DNA of 16,252 nucleotides from PS1 clade bacterium (lineage in GTDB: Bacteria > Pseudomonadota > Alphaproteobacteria > RS24). Below, piece after piece: positions 6,002-14,856 of this stretch; positions within the stretch are counted from its first letter, which is position 1; every line of letters starts with the position of its first letter. The stretch is from NCBI GenBank assembly GCA_016779015.1, contig JADHOK010000019.1, positions 1 through 16,252 of the forward strand, read 5' to 3'. The position numbers were made by a program, and so were the translations under genes. The notes below the pieces were generated by a model. The model saw only the letters and a program-made list of their open reading frames with translations, was not told where the DNA came from and did not search any database.

Positions 6002-7828
6002 CTATTCGACTGTCACCGACTTGGCCAGATTGCGCGGCTGGTCAACATCCGTGCCTTTGGCGACAGCCGCATAATAGGCCAGCAATTGCAATGGCAGCGC
6101 GTACAGAATGGGCGTGATGAACGGGTCGAGTACCGGCAGTTTAATGGTCGCCATGCAGCCCTCTCCGGCTTTCTCAATGCCCGCCTCGCTTCCCAGCATA
6201 ATGACCTTGCCGCCGCGCGCCAACACTTCCTGCATGTTGGAGACGGTCTTCTCGAACAGCTCGTCATCGGGCGCGATGGCGATAATCGGCACCGTCTCGT
6301 CAACCAGCGCGATGGAGCCGTGCTTCAGCTCGCCGGCCGCAAAACCCTCGGCGTGGATATAAGAAATCTCTTTCAGCTTCAGCGCCCCTTCCAGCGCCAG
6401 CGGCCACATGGTGTTGCGACCTATGAATAATGCGCTGGTGTAATCGACAAAGCCTCTGGCGATATCCTCAATCTGGTCTTCGCAGCCCAGCACATCATTG
6501 GCCAGACGCGGCGTCGTCAGCAGCAAGTCGGTCAGACGCGCTTCTTCTGCTGCGTCGATGGTCTCTTTAACGCGCCCCAGCCCGATGGCCAACGAGGCCA
6601 ACGCGCCCAATTGGGCGGTGAAAGCTTTGGTCGAAGCGACACCGATTTCCGGCCCGGCATAGGTCGGAAACGTCAGGTCAACCTCGCGGGCGATGGAGCT
6701 CTCCGGCACATTGACCACGCCGATGGTTTGCAAGCCATGAGCTTTGCAATGATGCAGCGCCGCCAGAGTGTCCGCCGTCTCGCCCGATTGCGACACAAAC
6801 ACGGCGAGGCAGTCTTTATCCATCGGCGCATTGCGATAGCGAAATTCGGATGCGATATCGACCGACGCCGGAATGCGCGCATAGCGCTCAATCCAATTGC
6901 GCCCGACTTGCGCGGCGAAATAAGCCGTGCCGCAAGCGACCAAAATAACGCGGTTGATTTTGGAATAATCGAGCGTGCTTTCGGGCAGCAATACGCCGCG
7001 CGCCTCAGGGTCAATATATTGCCCAAAAGTGCGCGACAGCACATCCGGCTGCTCGTGAATTTCCTTGGCCATAAAGTGCCGGTAATTGCCTTTATCGACC
7101 ATGGCGGCGGCGGCATCGACGGTCTCAACCTTGCGTTCAACCGCGCCGTCTTGACCAAGCGCATAAATCTCCGCCCCATCGCGGCGCATAATCGCCCAGT
7201 CGCCATCTTTCAAATAGCAAACCCGATTGGTGAAAGGTGCCAGCGCGAAAGCATCGGAACCGAGAAACATTTCATCATTGCCATAGCCGATGGCCAGCGG
7301 ACTGCCCTTCCGCGCGATAATGATTTCATCCTCATTACCGGCGATAATCAGGGCAATCGCATAAGCCCCTTCCAATGCCGCAAAGGTCTCACGCGCGGCT
7401 TTTTTTATGTCGCCCTTGCCATTCAGGTTTTTGGAAAACAAATGTGCGATGACTTCGGTGTCGGTGTCGGATGAAAAACTGACGCCCTCGCCAATCAGCG
7501 CATCTTTCAGCTCTTTGTAATTCTCGATAATGCCATTATGCACCACCGCCACGCCCTCGCCGCGATGCGGATGGGCATTGGCTTTAATGGCTGGCCCGTG
7601 CGTCGCCCAGCGCGTATGGCCGATGCCGATATTACCGCTAAAAGGTCGGTCTTCGAGGCGCGAACGGAGAGCTTCCAGCTTGCCCTCGGCGCGGCGGCGA
7701 ATGAGATTACCTTCGGAGACAATGGCGATGCCCGAACTGTCATAGCCGCGATATTCCAAACGCTTCAAGCCGTCATAGACGCGCTGCGATACATTATTAT
7801 TACTGACAATACCGATAATGCCGCACAT
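6002..7828 (-). CDS. glmS: Glutamine--fructose-6-phosphate aminotransferase (isomerizing)
   Basis: GlmS converts fructose 6-phosphate and glutamine to glucosamine 6-phosphate, the entry step to UDP-GlcNAc for peptidoglycan and lipid A. The 608 residues match the usual length. After Met1, Cys2 is the glutaminase nucleophile (MCGIIGIV). LKRLEYRGYDSSGIA, GHTRWATHG and HNGIIEN complete the Ntn-type glutaminase domain. Two SIS isomerase domains follow, with SQSGETADTLAAL in the first and a second containing LEGALKLKEISYIHAEGF. The conserved tail DQPRNLAKSVTVE ends the protein. The ATG follows the glmU stop codon with no gap, and AAGGA within the end of glmU serves as ribosome-binding site. No glmS ribozyme is expected or seen. 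Confidence 0.98.
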   Translation of the reverse strand: MCGIIGIVSNNNVSQRVYDGLKRLEYRGYDSSGIAIVSEGNLIRRRAEGKLEALRSRLEDRPFSGNIGIGHTRWATHGPAIKANAHPHRGEGVAVVHNGIIENYKELKDALIGEGVSFSSDTDTEVIAHLFSKNLNGKGDIKKAARETFAALEGAYAIALIIAGNEDEIIIARKGSPLAIGYGNDEMFLGSDAFALAPFTNRVCYLKDGDWAIMRRDGAEIYALGQDGAVERKVETVDAAAAMVDKGNYRHFMAKEIHEQPDVLSRTFGQYIDPEARGVLLPESTLDYSKINRVILVACGTAYFAAQVGRNWIERYARIPASVDIASEFRYRNAPMDKDCLAVFVSQSGETADTLAALHHCKAHGLQTIGVVNVPESSIAREVDLTFPTYAGPEIGVASTKAFTAQLGALASLAIGLGRVKETIDAAEEARLTDLLLTTPRLANDVLGCEDQIEDIARGFVDYTSALFIGRNTMWPLALEGALKLKEISYIHAEGFAAGELKHGSIALVDETVPIIAIAPDDELFEKTVSNMQEVLARGGKVIMLGSEAGIEKAGEGCMATIKLPVLDPFITPILYALPLQLLAYYAAVAKGTDVDQPRNLAKSVTVE

Positions 7829-9160
7829 CTACTTATCCTTCTTTTGGTTCTTGGCTCGAAACTTGGCACCCCAACCGGCAATCTCGCGGACCGCAGCGCG
7901 GGTCACCACCAGCGCGTCATCGGGCACATCTTTCGAGATGGCAGAGGATGAGCCGAGATAAGCCCCTTTGCCGATGCTGACCGGCGCGATGAGCGATGAA
8001 TTGGAGCCGATAAAAGCCCCGTCGCCTATCTTGGTGAGATGCTTGTTAAAGCCGTCATAATTGCAGGTGATGGTACCGGCACCGATATTGACGTCCATGC
8101 CCAATTCGGCGTCACCGATATAGGACAAATGACTTACTTTTGCGCCCTTGCCGATATCGGCTTTTTTGGTCTCGACGAAATTGCCGATTTTGGCCTCGTC
8201 ACCGACAGTGGTGCCGGGGCGCAGTCGCGCATAAGGGCCGATGGCAGCGTGCTTGCCGATGCGTACCCCTTCGAGATGGGTAAAGGCTTTAATGGTCGTC
8301 CCCGCCGCAATCGATACACCCGGATTGATTTTGATATGCGGTTCCAGCATCACATCGGCGGCGATTTCAGTGTCGAAACTGAAAAACACACTATCCGGGT
8401 TTTGCATGCCGACACCGGCTTCGAGGAATTTCTGCCGCAAGCGGGCCTGCATAAGGCCCTCAGCTTTGGCCTGACCGGCGCGGCTGTCGACACCCATTGT
8501 GTCCTCTGCGCTGGCCATAACCAAAGCGGTCATTGCGCCATCATTATGCGCGAGACCGACCATATCGGGCAGGTAATACTCGCCTTGCGCGTTGTCATTG
8601 CGGAGCTGCGGTAGGTATTTTTCAAGCGCCGTGCGCGACAGTCCCATGGCCCCGCCATTGCACAATGTGATGGCGCGGGTCGCTTCATCGGCGTCTTTAT
8701 ATTCAATAATGGCGGTCGGCGTGTCGGCGTCCATCACCACGCGGCCATAGGCGGCGGCGTCCTCCGGCTCGAAACCCAACACAGCGACGTCGCTTTCATC
8801 CTCAGCCAAAGCGGCCAACACGTCAGCGCGCATGAGCGGCGTATCGCCAAACATTACGACAAATCGCGTCTGCGTTCCGGCTGCATCGAATGCGGCGCGC
8901 ACCGCGTCGCCGGTGCCCAATTGTTGGCGTTGGATGCAGTGGGTGATTTTACCGCCTTGCGTGTCGGCAAACGCGCGCACCGCATCTTGGTCCGGAGCCG
9001 TCACCAACAGCACTTCCTGCGCGCCTGCTTGGCCCGCCGCGGCCATGGCATGCCCCAGCATCGGGCGACCCGCTATCTCGTGCAGCACTTTCGGCAGCGC
9101 CGATTTCATGCGCGTGCCTTTACCGGCGGCGAGTATTATGGCGGCGAACGGAGTTGTCAT
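7829..9160 (-). CDS. glmU: Bifunctional UDP-GlcNAc pyrophosphorylase / GlcN-1-P acetyltransferase
   Basis: GlmU acetylates glucosamine 1-phosphate and couples it to UTP to make UDP-GlcNAc. The N-terminal uridyltransferase motif LAAGKGTRMKSALPKVLH is at residues 10-27, and FGDTPLM carries the metal-binding Asp. The C-terminal left-handed beta-helix shows hexapeptide repeats, SHLSYIGDAELG (His as acetyltransfer base) and NYDGFNKHLTKIGDGAFIGSN. At 443 residues it is close to the family length. AGAGG six bases before the ATG supports the start. It is the first gene of a minus-strand glmU-glmS unit, so the enzyme for the first step and the enzyme for the last two are made together. Confidence 0.98.
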   Translation of the reverse strand: MTTPFAAIILAAGKGTRMKSALPKVLHEIAGRPMLGHAMAAAGQAGAQEVLLVTAPDQDAVRAFADTQGGKITHCIQRQQLGTGDAVRAAFDAAGTQTRFVVMFGDTPLMRADVLAALAEDESDVAVLGFEPEDAAAYGRVVMDADTPTAIIEYKDADEATRAITLCNGGAMGLSRTALEKYLPQLRNDNAQGEYYLPDMVGLAHNDGAMTALVMASAEDTMGVDSRAGQAKAEGLMQARLRQKFLEAGVGMQNPDSVFFSFDTEIAADVMLEPHIKINPGVSIAAGTTIKAFTHLEGVRIGKHAAIGPYARLRPGTTVGDEAKIGNFVETKKADIGKGAKVSHLSYIGDAELGMDVNIGAGTITCNYDGFNKHLTKIGDGAFIGSNSSLIAPVSIGKGAYLGSSSAISKDVPDDALVVTRAAVREIAGWGAKFRAKNQKKDK

Positions 9161-9183
9161 TGATAACCTCTTTACCTCGGCCC

Positions 9184-9212
9184 TGTATAGGCGGCGTCGC
9201 TAAAGAGGTGAA
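9184..9212 (-). promoter_or_regulatory. Candidate glmU promoter
   Basis: On the minus strand TTCACC (9212-9207) and TATACA (9189-9184) are separated by 17 bases and lie just upstream of glmU. Each hexamer matches four of six consensus bases. Confidence 0.3.
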
Positions 9213-9282
9213 ATCAAACAGTTTTACGCTTTATTGCATCGGTATGCTTAACCGCAGCGATTGGCGCGGCGAGAAAAAGCCT

Positions 9283-11049
9283 TTAACTGGCCAACGCCTC
9301 GACACCAATATCCTCGAGCATTTCATTACCCGCTTTGACCGCATCGGCCAGGCCACCAACGGCGGAGAGCAGGTTATGCGCGAAGAATTGCGCCGATGCC
9401 ATTTTCCGTTGATCGAAATTCGGCTCGACCGCGTTTTGCGATACGGCGTGCGCGCCGCGCGCCAGATAATGACAACCGGCGACCAGACCGAACAGTCGCA
9501 AATAAGGCGTCGCACCGGCCAGCACATCGAGCGAGCCACGCTGCGCCACAAGCCAGTCAGTGGTTTCCTCCAGCGTGTCGATGGCACCGCTGAGGCGCGC
9601 CGCCACATCCACCAGCACCGGATTGTTCGACTCGCGGCAATTATCCGCCGTCTCGCGCATCTCGCCGAGATAGGCTTTGATGGTGTCGCCATTGCCGAGC
9701 TTGCGGCCGACCAAATCTATCGCCTGAATACCGTTCGTGCCCTCATAAATCGGCAGGATGCGCGCATCGCGCAGGAATTGCGCCGCGCCGGTTTCCTCGA
9801 CAAAACCCATACCGCCATGAACCTGCACGCCGATAGATGCCACCTCATTGGCGATATCGGTGCTAAAGGCTTTTGAAATCGGTGTTAGCAGGTCGTTTTT
9901 GGCTTTGGCGTCTGCGTCGCCTGTCGCATGAGCCAAATCGGCCATCACACCATTTTCGTAACAAATGGCGCGCGCCGCATCGGTCATGGCGCGCATGGTC
10001 AGCAGCATACGGCGAACATCGGGGTGATTGATAATAGCGACTGCATCATTATCGTTTTTTTCGGCGCCGGGCTTTCGGCCTTGTTTGCGTTCTTGAGCAT
10101 AGGCCAACGCGTGTTGCGTCGCCGCTTCGGCAACACCGACACCCTGCAGCCCGACATGCAGACGCGCATTATTCATCATGGTGAACATACACGCCAAGCC
10201 GCCATGCTCGGGGCCGACCAACCAGCCGGTCGCGCCGCCCTCTTCGCCATAGGCCATGACGCAAGTGGGGCTTGCATGAATGCCAAGTTTTTCTTCCAGT
10301 CCGATGCATCTCACATCATTGGCCGCGCCCAGCGAGCCGTCATCATTGACCATGAATTTCGGCACCACAAACAGCGAGATGCCTTTTGTGCCTTTGGGTG
10401 CGCCCGGCGTCCGCGCCAACACCAGATGGATAATGTTGTCGGTCATATCGTGGTCGCCATAGGTGATGTAAATCTTCGTGCCGGTTATTTTATAGCTACC
10501 GTCTTCCTGCGGTTCGGCTTTGGAGCGGATATTGCCGACATCGGAACCGGCATGCGGTTCCGTCAAGTTCATGGTGGCTGACCATTCTCCGGAAATCACC
10601 CGACGCAAATACTTCTCTTTTTGCTCCGGTGTGGCATGCGCGGCCATCGCCTCAATACCGCCATTGGACAGCATCGGGCAAAGTTGAAAGCCGATATTGG
10701 AATTCATCATCTCGGTGACCGCATTGGACAAAGCCAGTGGCAGCCCCTGCCCTCCATATTCGGTCGGCGCGGCCAGTGTCGGCCAGCCGCCTTCGATATA
10801 TTTACTATAGGCGGTCTTGAAACTTTCCGGCACTTTGACGCCATCTTCGGTCAGATGCGCGCCGGTCTGGTCGCCTTCCCAATTGCTCGGCGCGACATAA
10901 TCATTGGCCAGTTTGGCGGCCTCATCGAGAATGGCGGTCAGCAGATCGTCCGACAGGTCTTCATATTTGCCGCTGTCGATAAGGCGCTGAAACCCCGCCT
11001 CCTGCATGAGGGTGAATTCAATTGCCGAAACCGGTGCCCGATAAGCCAT
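9283..11049 (-). CDS. Acyl-CoA dehydrogenase, DmdC-like C-terminally extended family
   Basis: This FAD-dependent dehydrogenase of 588 residues is longer than classical 380-400-residue acyl-CoA dehydrogenases. It matches the subgroup containing 3-methylmercaptopropionyl-CoA dehydrogenase (DmdC). The N-terminus MAYRAPVSAIEFTL is characteristic of this subgroup. MNLTEPHAGSDVGNIRSKA is the FAD/substrate-binding segment, and ILPIYEGTNGIQAIDLVGRKL carries the catalytic Glu (about residue 436). A helical C-terminal extension follows. The subgroup name does not prove DMSP use; many members oxidise other acyl-CoAs. GGAG six bases upstream supports the start. It is divergent from a crotonase gene across a 175-bp region, which suggests a shared acyl-CoA pathway. 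Confidence 0.92.
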   Translation of the reverse strand: MAYRAPVSAIEFTLMQEAGFQRLIDSGKYEDLSDDLLTAILDEAAKLANDYVAPSNWEGDQTGAHLTEDGVKVPESFKTAYSKYIEGGWPTLAAPTEYGGQGLPLALSNAVTEMMNSNIGFQLCPMLSNGGIEAMAAHATPEQKEKYLRRVISGEWSATMNLTEPHAGSDVGNIRSKAEPQEDGSYKITGTKIYITYGDHDMTDNIIHLVLARTPGAPKGTKGISLFVVPKFMVNDDGSLGAANDVRCIGLEEKLGIHASPTCVMAYGEEGGATGWLVGPEHGGLACMFTMMNNARLHVGLQGVGVAEAATQHALAYAQERKQGRKPGAEKNDNDAVAIINHPDVRRMLLTMRAMTDAARAICYENGVMADLAHATGDADAKAKNDLLTPISKAFSTDIANEVASIGVQVHGGMGFVEETGAAQFLRDARILPIYEGTNGIQAIDLVGRKLGNGDTIKAYLGEMRETADNCRESNNPVLVDVAARLSGAIDTLEETTDWLVAQRGSLDVLAGATPYLRLFGLVAGCHYLARGAHAVSQNAVEPNFDQRKMASAQFFAHNLLSAVGGLADAVKAGNEMLEDIGVEALAS

Positions 11050-11095
11050 GTGTGTCTCCCATAATTTCTCTTAACCTAAGACATACGACCTCGAA

Positions 11096-11128
11096 TGACA
11101 CGCGGAATTTCGCAAGTTTTATGTGTCA
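11096..11128. promoter_or_regulatory. Inverted repeat in the acyl-CoA dehydrogenase/crotonase divergent region
   Basis: TGACAC (11096-11101) and GTGTCA (11123-11128) form a perfect 6-bp inverted repeat separated by 21 bases, placed between two divergent acyl-CoA genes. It could be a split operator, but short repeats also occur by chance. Confidence 0.25.
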
Positions 11129-11156
11129 AAAGGCCACAAGATTAATCACCCTTGGC

Positions 11157-11185
11157 TTGATTATCACCGTTCGCGCCGTCATAGT
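11157..11185 (+). promoter_or_regulatory. Candidate crotonase promoter
   Basis: TTGATT (11157-11162) and CATAGT (11180-11185) are spaced by 17 bases, about 40 bases before the crotonase ATG. Both hexamers are partial matches only. Confidence 0.27.
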
Positions 11186-11224
11186 CTTGGGCAGCTATAT
11201 CAATCCACCGGAGAGGAAGAAACC

Positions 11225-11920
11225 ATGAGTGACCTTGTAAGCTGCACGATAGAAAACGGCATCGCCGTGATTAAGCTGGACGACGGCAAGGCCAATGCTT
11301 TCAGCTTTGACATGATGGCGGCCATTAACGCCGCGCTGGACGAGGCCGAAGCCACAGCCGACGTTATTGTTTTGACCGGCCGCGACGGTGTCATGTGCGC
11401 CGGTTTCGACCTCAAAGTAATGCGAACAGACGCCGCAAAAGTGCCGGATATGGTCGGCCAAGGCGGCCAATTGCTGACCCGCATTTTCGGCAATGACAAA
11501 CCCATCATCATCGCCTCGCCGGGGCATGGTATCGCGGCCGGCGGCCTACTGATGCTAGCGGCGGATTATCGTATCGGCGTCGATACAGACAGCCGTTATG
11601 GCCTCAATGAAAGCGCCATTGGTATGGTGCTGCCGCCTTTCGGTCTCGACCTCGCGGTCTATAAGATCGACAATAAATATCTCGATAAGTGTTTCGCCGG
11701 GGCCGAGCTCATTACGCCGGAAACCGCCGTTAATGCCGGTTTCCTCGATGAGGTGGTGGCAGCTGATAAGCTTATGGAACGGGCGATGGAAAAAGCCGAA
11801 GAAATGCAAAAGCTCGATAGCAAAGCTTTTGCCGGTAATAAAAATCTGGTGCGCGGTATCGTGGCGGCCAAAATGGCCGATGATTTGGCGAGCGGTAAAG
11901 GGCTGAAAGTCGGCGCCTGA
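11225..11920 (+). CDS. Crotonase/enoyl-CoA hydratase family protein
   Basis: This 231-residue crotonase-fold protein shows the first oxyanion-hole segment CAGFDLK (58-64), HGIAAGG (101-107) and YGLNESAIGM with Glu129. In classical enoyl-CoA hydratase two glutamates act. Here the second (Glu129) is kept, but the position of the first is Leu108, by my alignment of the GGG.EL region. It is therefore probably not a standard hydratase; single-Glu members include enoyl-CoA isomerases and other crotonases. The open frame begins at 11123, but GAGGAAG just before ATG 11225 and the family N-terminus (SCTIENGIAVIKLDDGKANA) fix the start. It is divergent from the acyl-CoA dehydrogenase and convergent with the symporter. 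Confidence 0.9.
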   Translation: MSDLVSCTIENGIAVIKLDDGKANAFSFDMMAAINAALDEAEATADVIVLTGRDGVMCAGFDLKVMRTDAAKVPDMVGQGGQLLTRIFGNDKPIIIASPGHGIAAGGLLMLAADYRIGVDTDSRYGLNESAIGMVLPPFGLDLAVYKIDNKYLDKCFAGAELITPETAVNAGFLDEVVAADKLMERAMEKAEEMQKLDSKAFAGNKNLVRGIVAAKMADDLASGKGLKVGA

Positions 11921-11938
11921 GCCTGGTTGAGGCTTATT
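11919..11938 (+). terminator. Weak possible terminator hairpin after the crotonase
   Basis: AGCCT and AGGCT form a 5-bp stem around GGTTG, overlapping the crotonase stop codon and followed by TTATTAA. The stem is short and the tail is not uniform, so this is tentative. The downstream gene is convergent, where a terminator would be expected. Confidence 0.25.
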
Positions 11939-11972
11939 AAGGCTGGTTATCGCGCTGCTGCAATACTGAGCT

Positions 11973-13391
11973 TTAAAGACCGGCCACCGCCTCGACATTC
12001 TGATTGTGCTTGCCGCGCGAAATGCGATAGCGACGGAAGACGAAAAACGCAGCGATATAAAACACCGCTTCGAGCGGTGCCGCGAACAGCACCAGATCGA
12101 CCAGCTGGTCGGGGTCCACATCCTCCGGCTTGGCATTGCGCGGCAGGTCGATAATCGACAGCACCGCACCGGCCATCATAATACCCAGACCGGTGACCAT
12201 TTTTCCGGCAAAGCCGCGCGCCGCAAAAACAATCCCCTCGCTACGTCGCGCCGTATCAACCGCGCTATCCTCAACCACATCGGCCATCATCGAGCCGAAC
12301 ATGATGAAGAAGACAATCGCCGCCAGAAGATTGGTGAAATTATGCGCCAGCAGCATCGGGAACAGCATCGGGTCGCCATTTTCCGGCACAATATCCAAAA
12401 GCCGCCCAATCAGCATGGTCGGCCCCCATACCAGAATGAATAAAAAGCTGCCCAGCGCGGCGCGGCGTTTGTCAAACCTCTCGCTCAAGCGACGCGCCAA
12501 CGGCACGGCGCAAATTGCCGCCACAGCTTGCAACATGGTCAAAATAGCCAATTGCGACGGCACCAGTCCCCAGAAAAAAGTTGAGAAATAAATGCTCAAC
12601 GCGGCGGTAAAGCCCGACGCCGTGCCGAAGAAAATCGACGCCAAAAACAGCGCCATGAAATTGCGGTTCTTCATCACATCCAGCACTTCGCCGATAATTT
12701 GGCGCGGCGACAGAATATCTTTGTGCGGCGGCACGTGCAGATGCGGAATGGTTTTATGCGTCCCCAAAGACGACGCCAGCATGCCGACAAACATCAGACA
12801 GGCGGCGGCGACACCGTAATGGGCATAGCCCTCGGCTTGCAAAATACCATTGCTGCCGTCGGCTGCTTGAAAGAATACCGAATAGCCGAGAAACGCCATG
12901 CCGATACCGCCGAGCCACCCAAACATGAAGCGCAGCCCCATCAGACCGGTGCGCTGGTCGTAATCAGTGGTCAGCTCGGAAATCAACGCCGTGTTCGGCA
13001 CTTCGAAGAATGTCAGGAAGATGCGGATGGACACCGCCATCACGACCAGAAACGCAAACATTGTCCCTTGCGTGGCCAGCACTGCCTCGGGCGGGTTCCA
13101 CATCAGCCCGTAGCTCACACAAATCGGGATAATTGACCAATACATAAACGGATGGCGGCGGCCCCATTTGGAGCGCCAATTATCGGACACATAGCCGATG
13201 AGCGGGTCGGTGACAGCATCGACAATAATCGCCACGGTCAGCGCCAGACTGGCCAGCACCGGCGATAGACCCAGCACTTGCGAATAGAAAATCAGCAGGA
13301 AATAGCTAAAACCATTATCTTTAATGCCGTAAGGCGCAGCCCCCAAGCCGTAATAAAACTTGATGCTATTGTCTAATTTAAAGCTACTCAT
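11973..13391 (-). CDS. GPH-family MFS sugar/cation symporter
   Basis: This polytopic membrane protein of 472 residues has about 12 hydrophobic segments. The stretch DAVTDPLIGYVSD (58-70), followed by SKWGRRHPFM (74-83), is the signature of glycoside-pentoside-hexuronide:cation symporters (MelB/XylP-like). These import sugars or glycosides with Na+ or H+. The substrate cannot be read from sequence, and no glycosidase or sugar kinase lies nearby. An ATG at 13412 is in frame, but the ATG at 13391 has AGGAG six bases upstream and gives the usual short GPH N-terminus, so I use 13391. It is divergent from the GntP permease and convergent with the crotonase. Confidence 0.9.
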   Translation of the reverse strand: MSSFKLDNSIKFYYGLGAAPYGIKDNGFSYFLLIFYSQVLGLSPVLASLALTVAIIVDAVTDPLIGYVSDNWRSKWGRRHPFMYWSIIPICVSYGLMWNPPEAVLATQGTMFAFLVVMAVSIRIFLTFFEVPNTALISELTTDYDQRTGLMGLRFMFGWLGGIGMAFLGYSVFFQAADGSNGILQAEGYAHYGVAAACLMFVGMLASSLGTHKTIPHLHVPPHKDILSPRQIIGEVLDVMKNRNFMALFLASIFFGTASGFTAALSIYFSTFFWGLVPSQLAILTMLQAVAAICAVPLARRLSERFDKRRAALGSFLFILVWGPTMLIGRLLDIVPENGDPMLFPMLLAHNFTNLLAAIVFFIMFGSMMADVVEDSAVDTARRSEGIVFAARGFAGKMVTGLGIMMAGAVLSIIDLPRNAKPEDVDPDQLVDLVLFAAPLEAVFYIAAFFVFRRYRISRGKHNQNVEAVAGL

Positions 13392-13411
13392 GCAAAACTC
13401 CTGCGCCAGCA

Positions 13412-13441
13412 TTGACCATACGGCGCGCTATTGCAAATACT
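13412..13441 (+). promoter_or_regulatory. Candidate promoter for the GntP permease
   Basis: TTGACC (13412-13417, five of six) and AATACT (13436-13441, four of six) are separated by 18 bases, about 40 bases before the permease ATG and inside the 91-bp divergent region. Confidence 0.42.
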
Positions 13442-13482
13442 CACATGCCGCCTAAACTGGAAGAAAGTTTTGGGGAGGGGTT

Positions 13483-14847
13483 ATGGCCAATATCGGATTG
13501 TTGGCTGGTTTGGCATTGTTGATTTTTCTCGCACTGCGCGGGGTCAATATTTTCTTTGCATCATTGTTGAGTGGATTGGTGGTCGCGTTGACCAATGGCC
13601 TGCCGGTGCACGAGGCTTTTGGCGAACATTATGCCACTGGCCCGCTTGGTACTTTCAGTTTTGCCGGGCGTTTCTTTTTACTGTTTATCGCCGGTGCCAT
13701 ATTCGGACGCATTATGGGCGAGAGCAAAGCCGCAACATCAATCGCATTAGCGCTGGTTGAGCGCATGGGTGCGCACCGCGCTTTGCTGATTACTGTGCTC
13801 TCTTGCGCGGCGTTGACCTATGGTGGCGTGGTTGTGTTTGTCGTTATCTTCGCCATGTATCCGCTCGGCCTCAGCCTGTTAAAGGAAGCCGATATTCCAA
13901 AACGCCTTTTCTGCGCGGCGCTGGCTTTGGGTGCCGCCACTTTTACCCTGACCGCCCTACCCGGCACACCATCGATTCAAAACGTCATCCCATCAGTCGC
14001 ACTAGGCACTGACTTATTCGCGGCGCCGCTTCTGGGTCTGATTGGCGGTGCTATCATGTTCGTCCTCGGCATGGTCTATCTCGAGCGTGAGCGCTTGAAA
14101 GCGCAAGCTGCGGGCGAAGGGTTCGAACCGGGCCCGCGTGACAAGGTCGAGAATATTGTCGCCTCGCCCGATATGCCGGATTGGCGCATTTCGCTGCTGC
14201 CATTGGTGCTGGTGCTCAGCACGATTTTATTGCCGCGGCTTTTGCAAATCATGTGGCTGGCACCTGAGACAGGCATGTTGGCGCAGGTTATTACCTTTGC
14301 CGGTCAGCAGCCTATTTTCTGGCCCAGCCTATCGCTTATCCTCGGTAGCCTTCTAGCCTATGCATTGTTCCCTAATTTGCGCGGCCGCGCATTGCAGGTG
14401 TTTGGCGAAGGCACAAATGACGCAGTGATGCCGCTTCTGAATACGGCGGCGGTCATCGGTTTTGGCGGCATTGTGGTGCAGACCATCGGCTTTCAAGATT
14501 TCTCGTCGACCATGCTCAATTCCGGCCTGCCGCCCAAGCTGTCGGCTTTCGCGTCTATTTCCTTAGTGTCGGCAATCACCGGTTCGGCTTCGGGCGGTTT
14601 GCAGATTTTCATGGCGACCATGGCCGAGAGCTATATCGCTATGGGTATTCCGGTTGAGGAACTGCACCGTATCGTTGCAATGGCCAGTGGCGGCTTTGAC
14701 ACCCTGCCCCATTGCGGCGGGGTTATTGCCATGTTGACCATCACCCAGCTGACGCATAAGCAAGCGTATAAAGATGTCGGCATTATAACCGTGGTCTTTC
14801 CGGTGATCGCGACACTCGTCGTGTTGGCAATCAGCACCGTCATTTAG
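13483..14847 (+). CDS. GntP-family permease
   Basis: This inner-membrane transporter of 454 residues is hydrophobic throughout, with about 12 segments. Features of the GntP (gluconate:H+ symporter) family are FIAGAIFGRIMGESKAA (about 68-84), LTYGGVVVFVVIFAMYPLG (111-129), LTALPGTPSIQNVIP (156-170) and the C-terminal GGFDTLPHCGGVIAMLTITQL. Family members carry gluconate and related sugar acids, but some carry 3-hydroxybutyrate or other hydroxy acids. Nothing here decides the substrate. GGGGAGGGG just before the ATG is a strong ribosome-binding site. The next gene starts 9 bases after its stop. Confidence 0.92.
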   Translation: MANIGLLAGLALLIFLALRGVNIFFASLLSGLVVALTNGLPVHEAFGEHYATGPLGTFSFAGRFFLLFIAGAIFGRIMGESKAATSIALALVERMGAHRALLITVLSCAALTYGGVVVFVVIFAMYPLGLSLLKEADIPKRLFCAALALGAATFTLTALPGTPSIQNVIPSVALGTDLFAAPLLGLIGGAIMFVLGMVYLERERLKAQAAGEGFEPGPRDKVENIVASPDMPDWRISLLPLVLVLSTILLPRLLQIMWLAPETGMLAQVITFAGQQPIFWPSLSLILGSLLAYALFPNLRGRALQVFGEGTNDAVMPLLNTAAVIGFGGIVVQTIGFQDFSSTMLNSGLPPKLSAFASISLVSAITGSASGGLQIFMATMAESYIAMGIPVEELHRIVAMASGGFDTLPHCGGVIAMLTITQLTHKQAYKDVGIITVVFPVIATLVVLAISTVI

Positions 14848-14856
14848 GAGAATAAT

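Noticed and set aside
6611..7474. 287-codon plus-strand frame antisense to glmS, and similar long antisense frames over glmU and the acyl-CoA dehydrogenase
   Set aside because: These are codon-bias shadows of strongly conserved minus-strand genes with no recognisable protein content.
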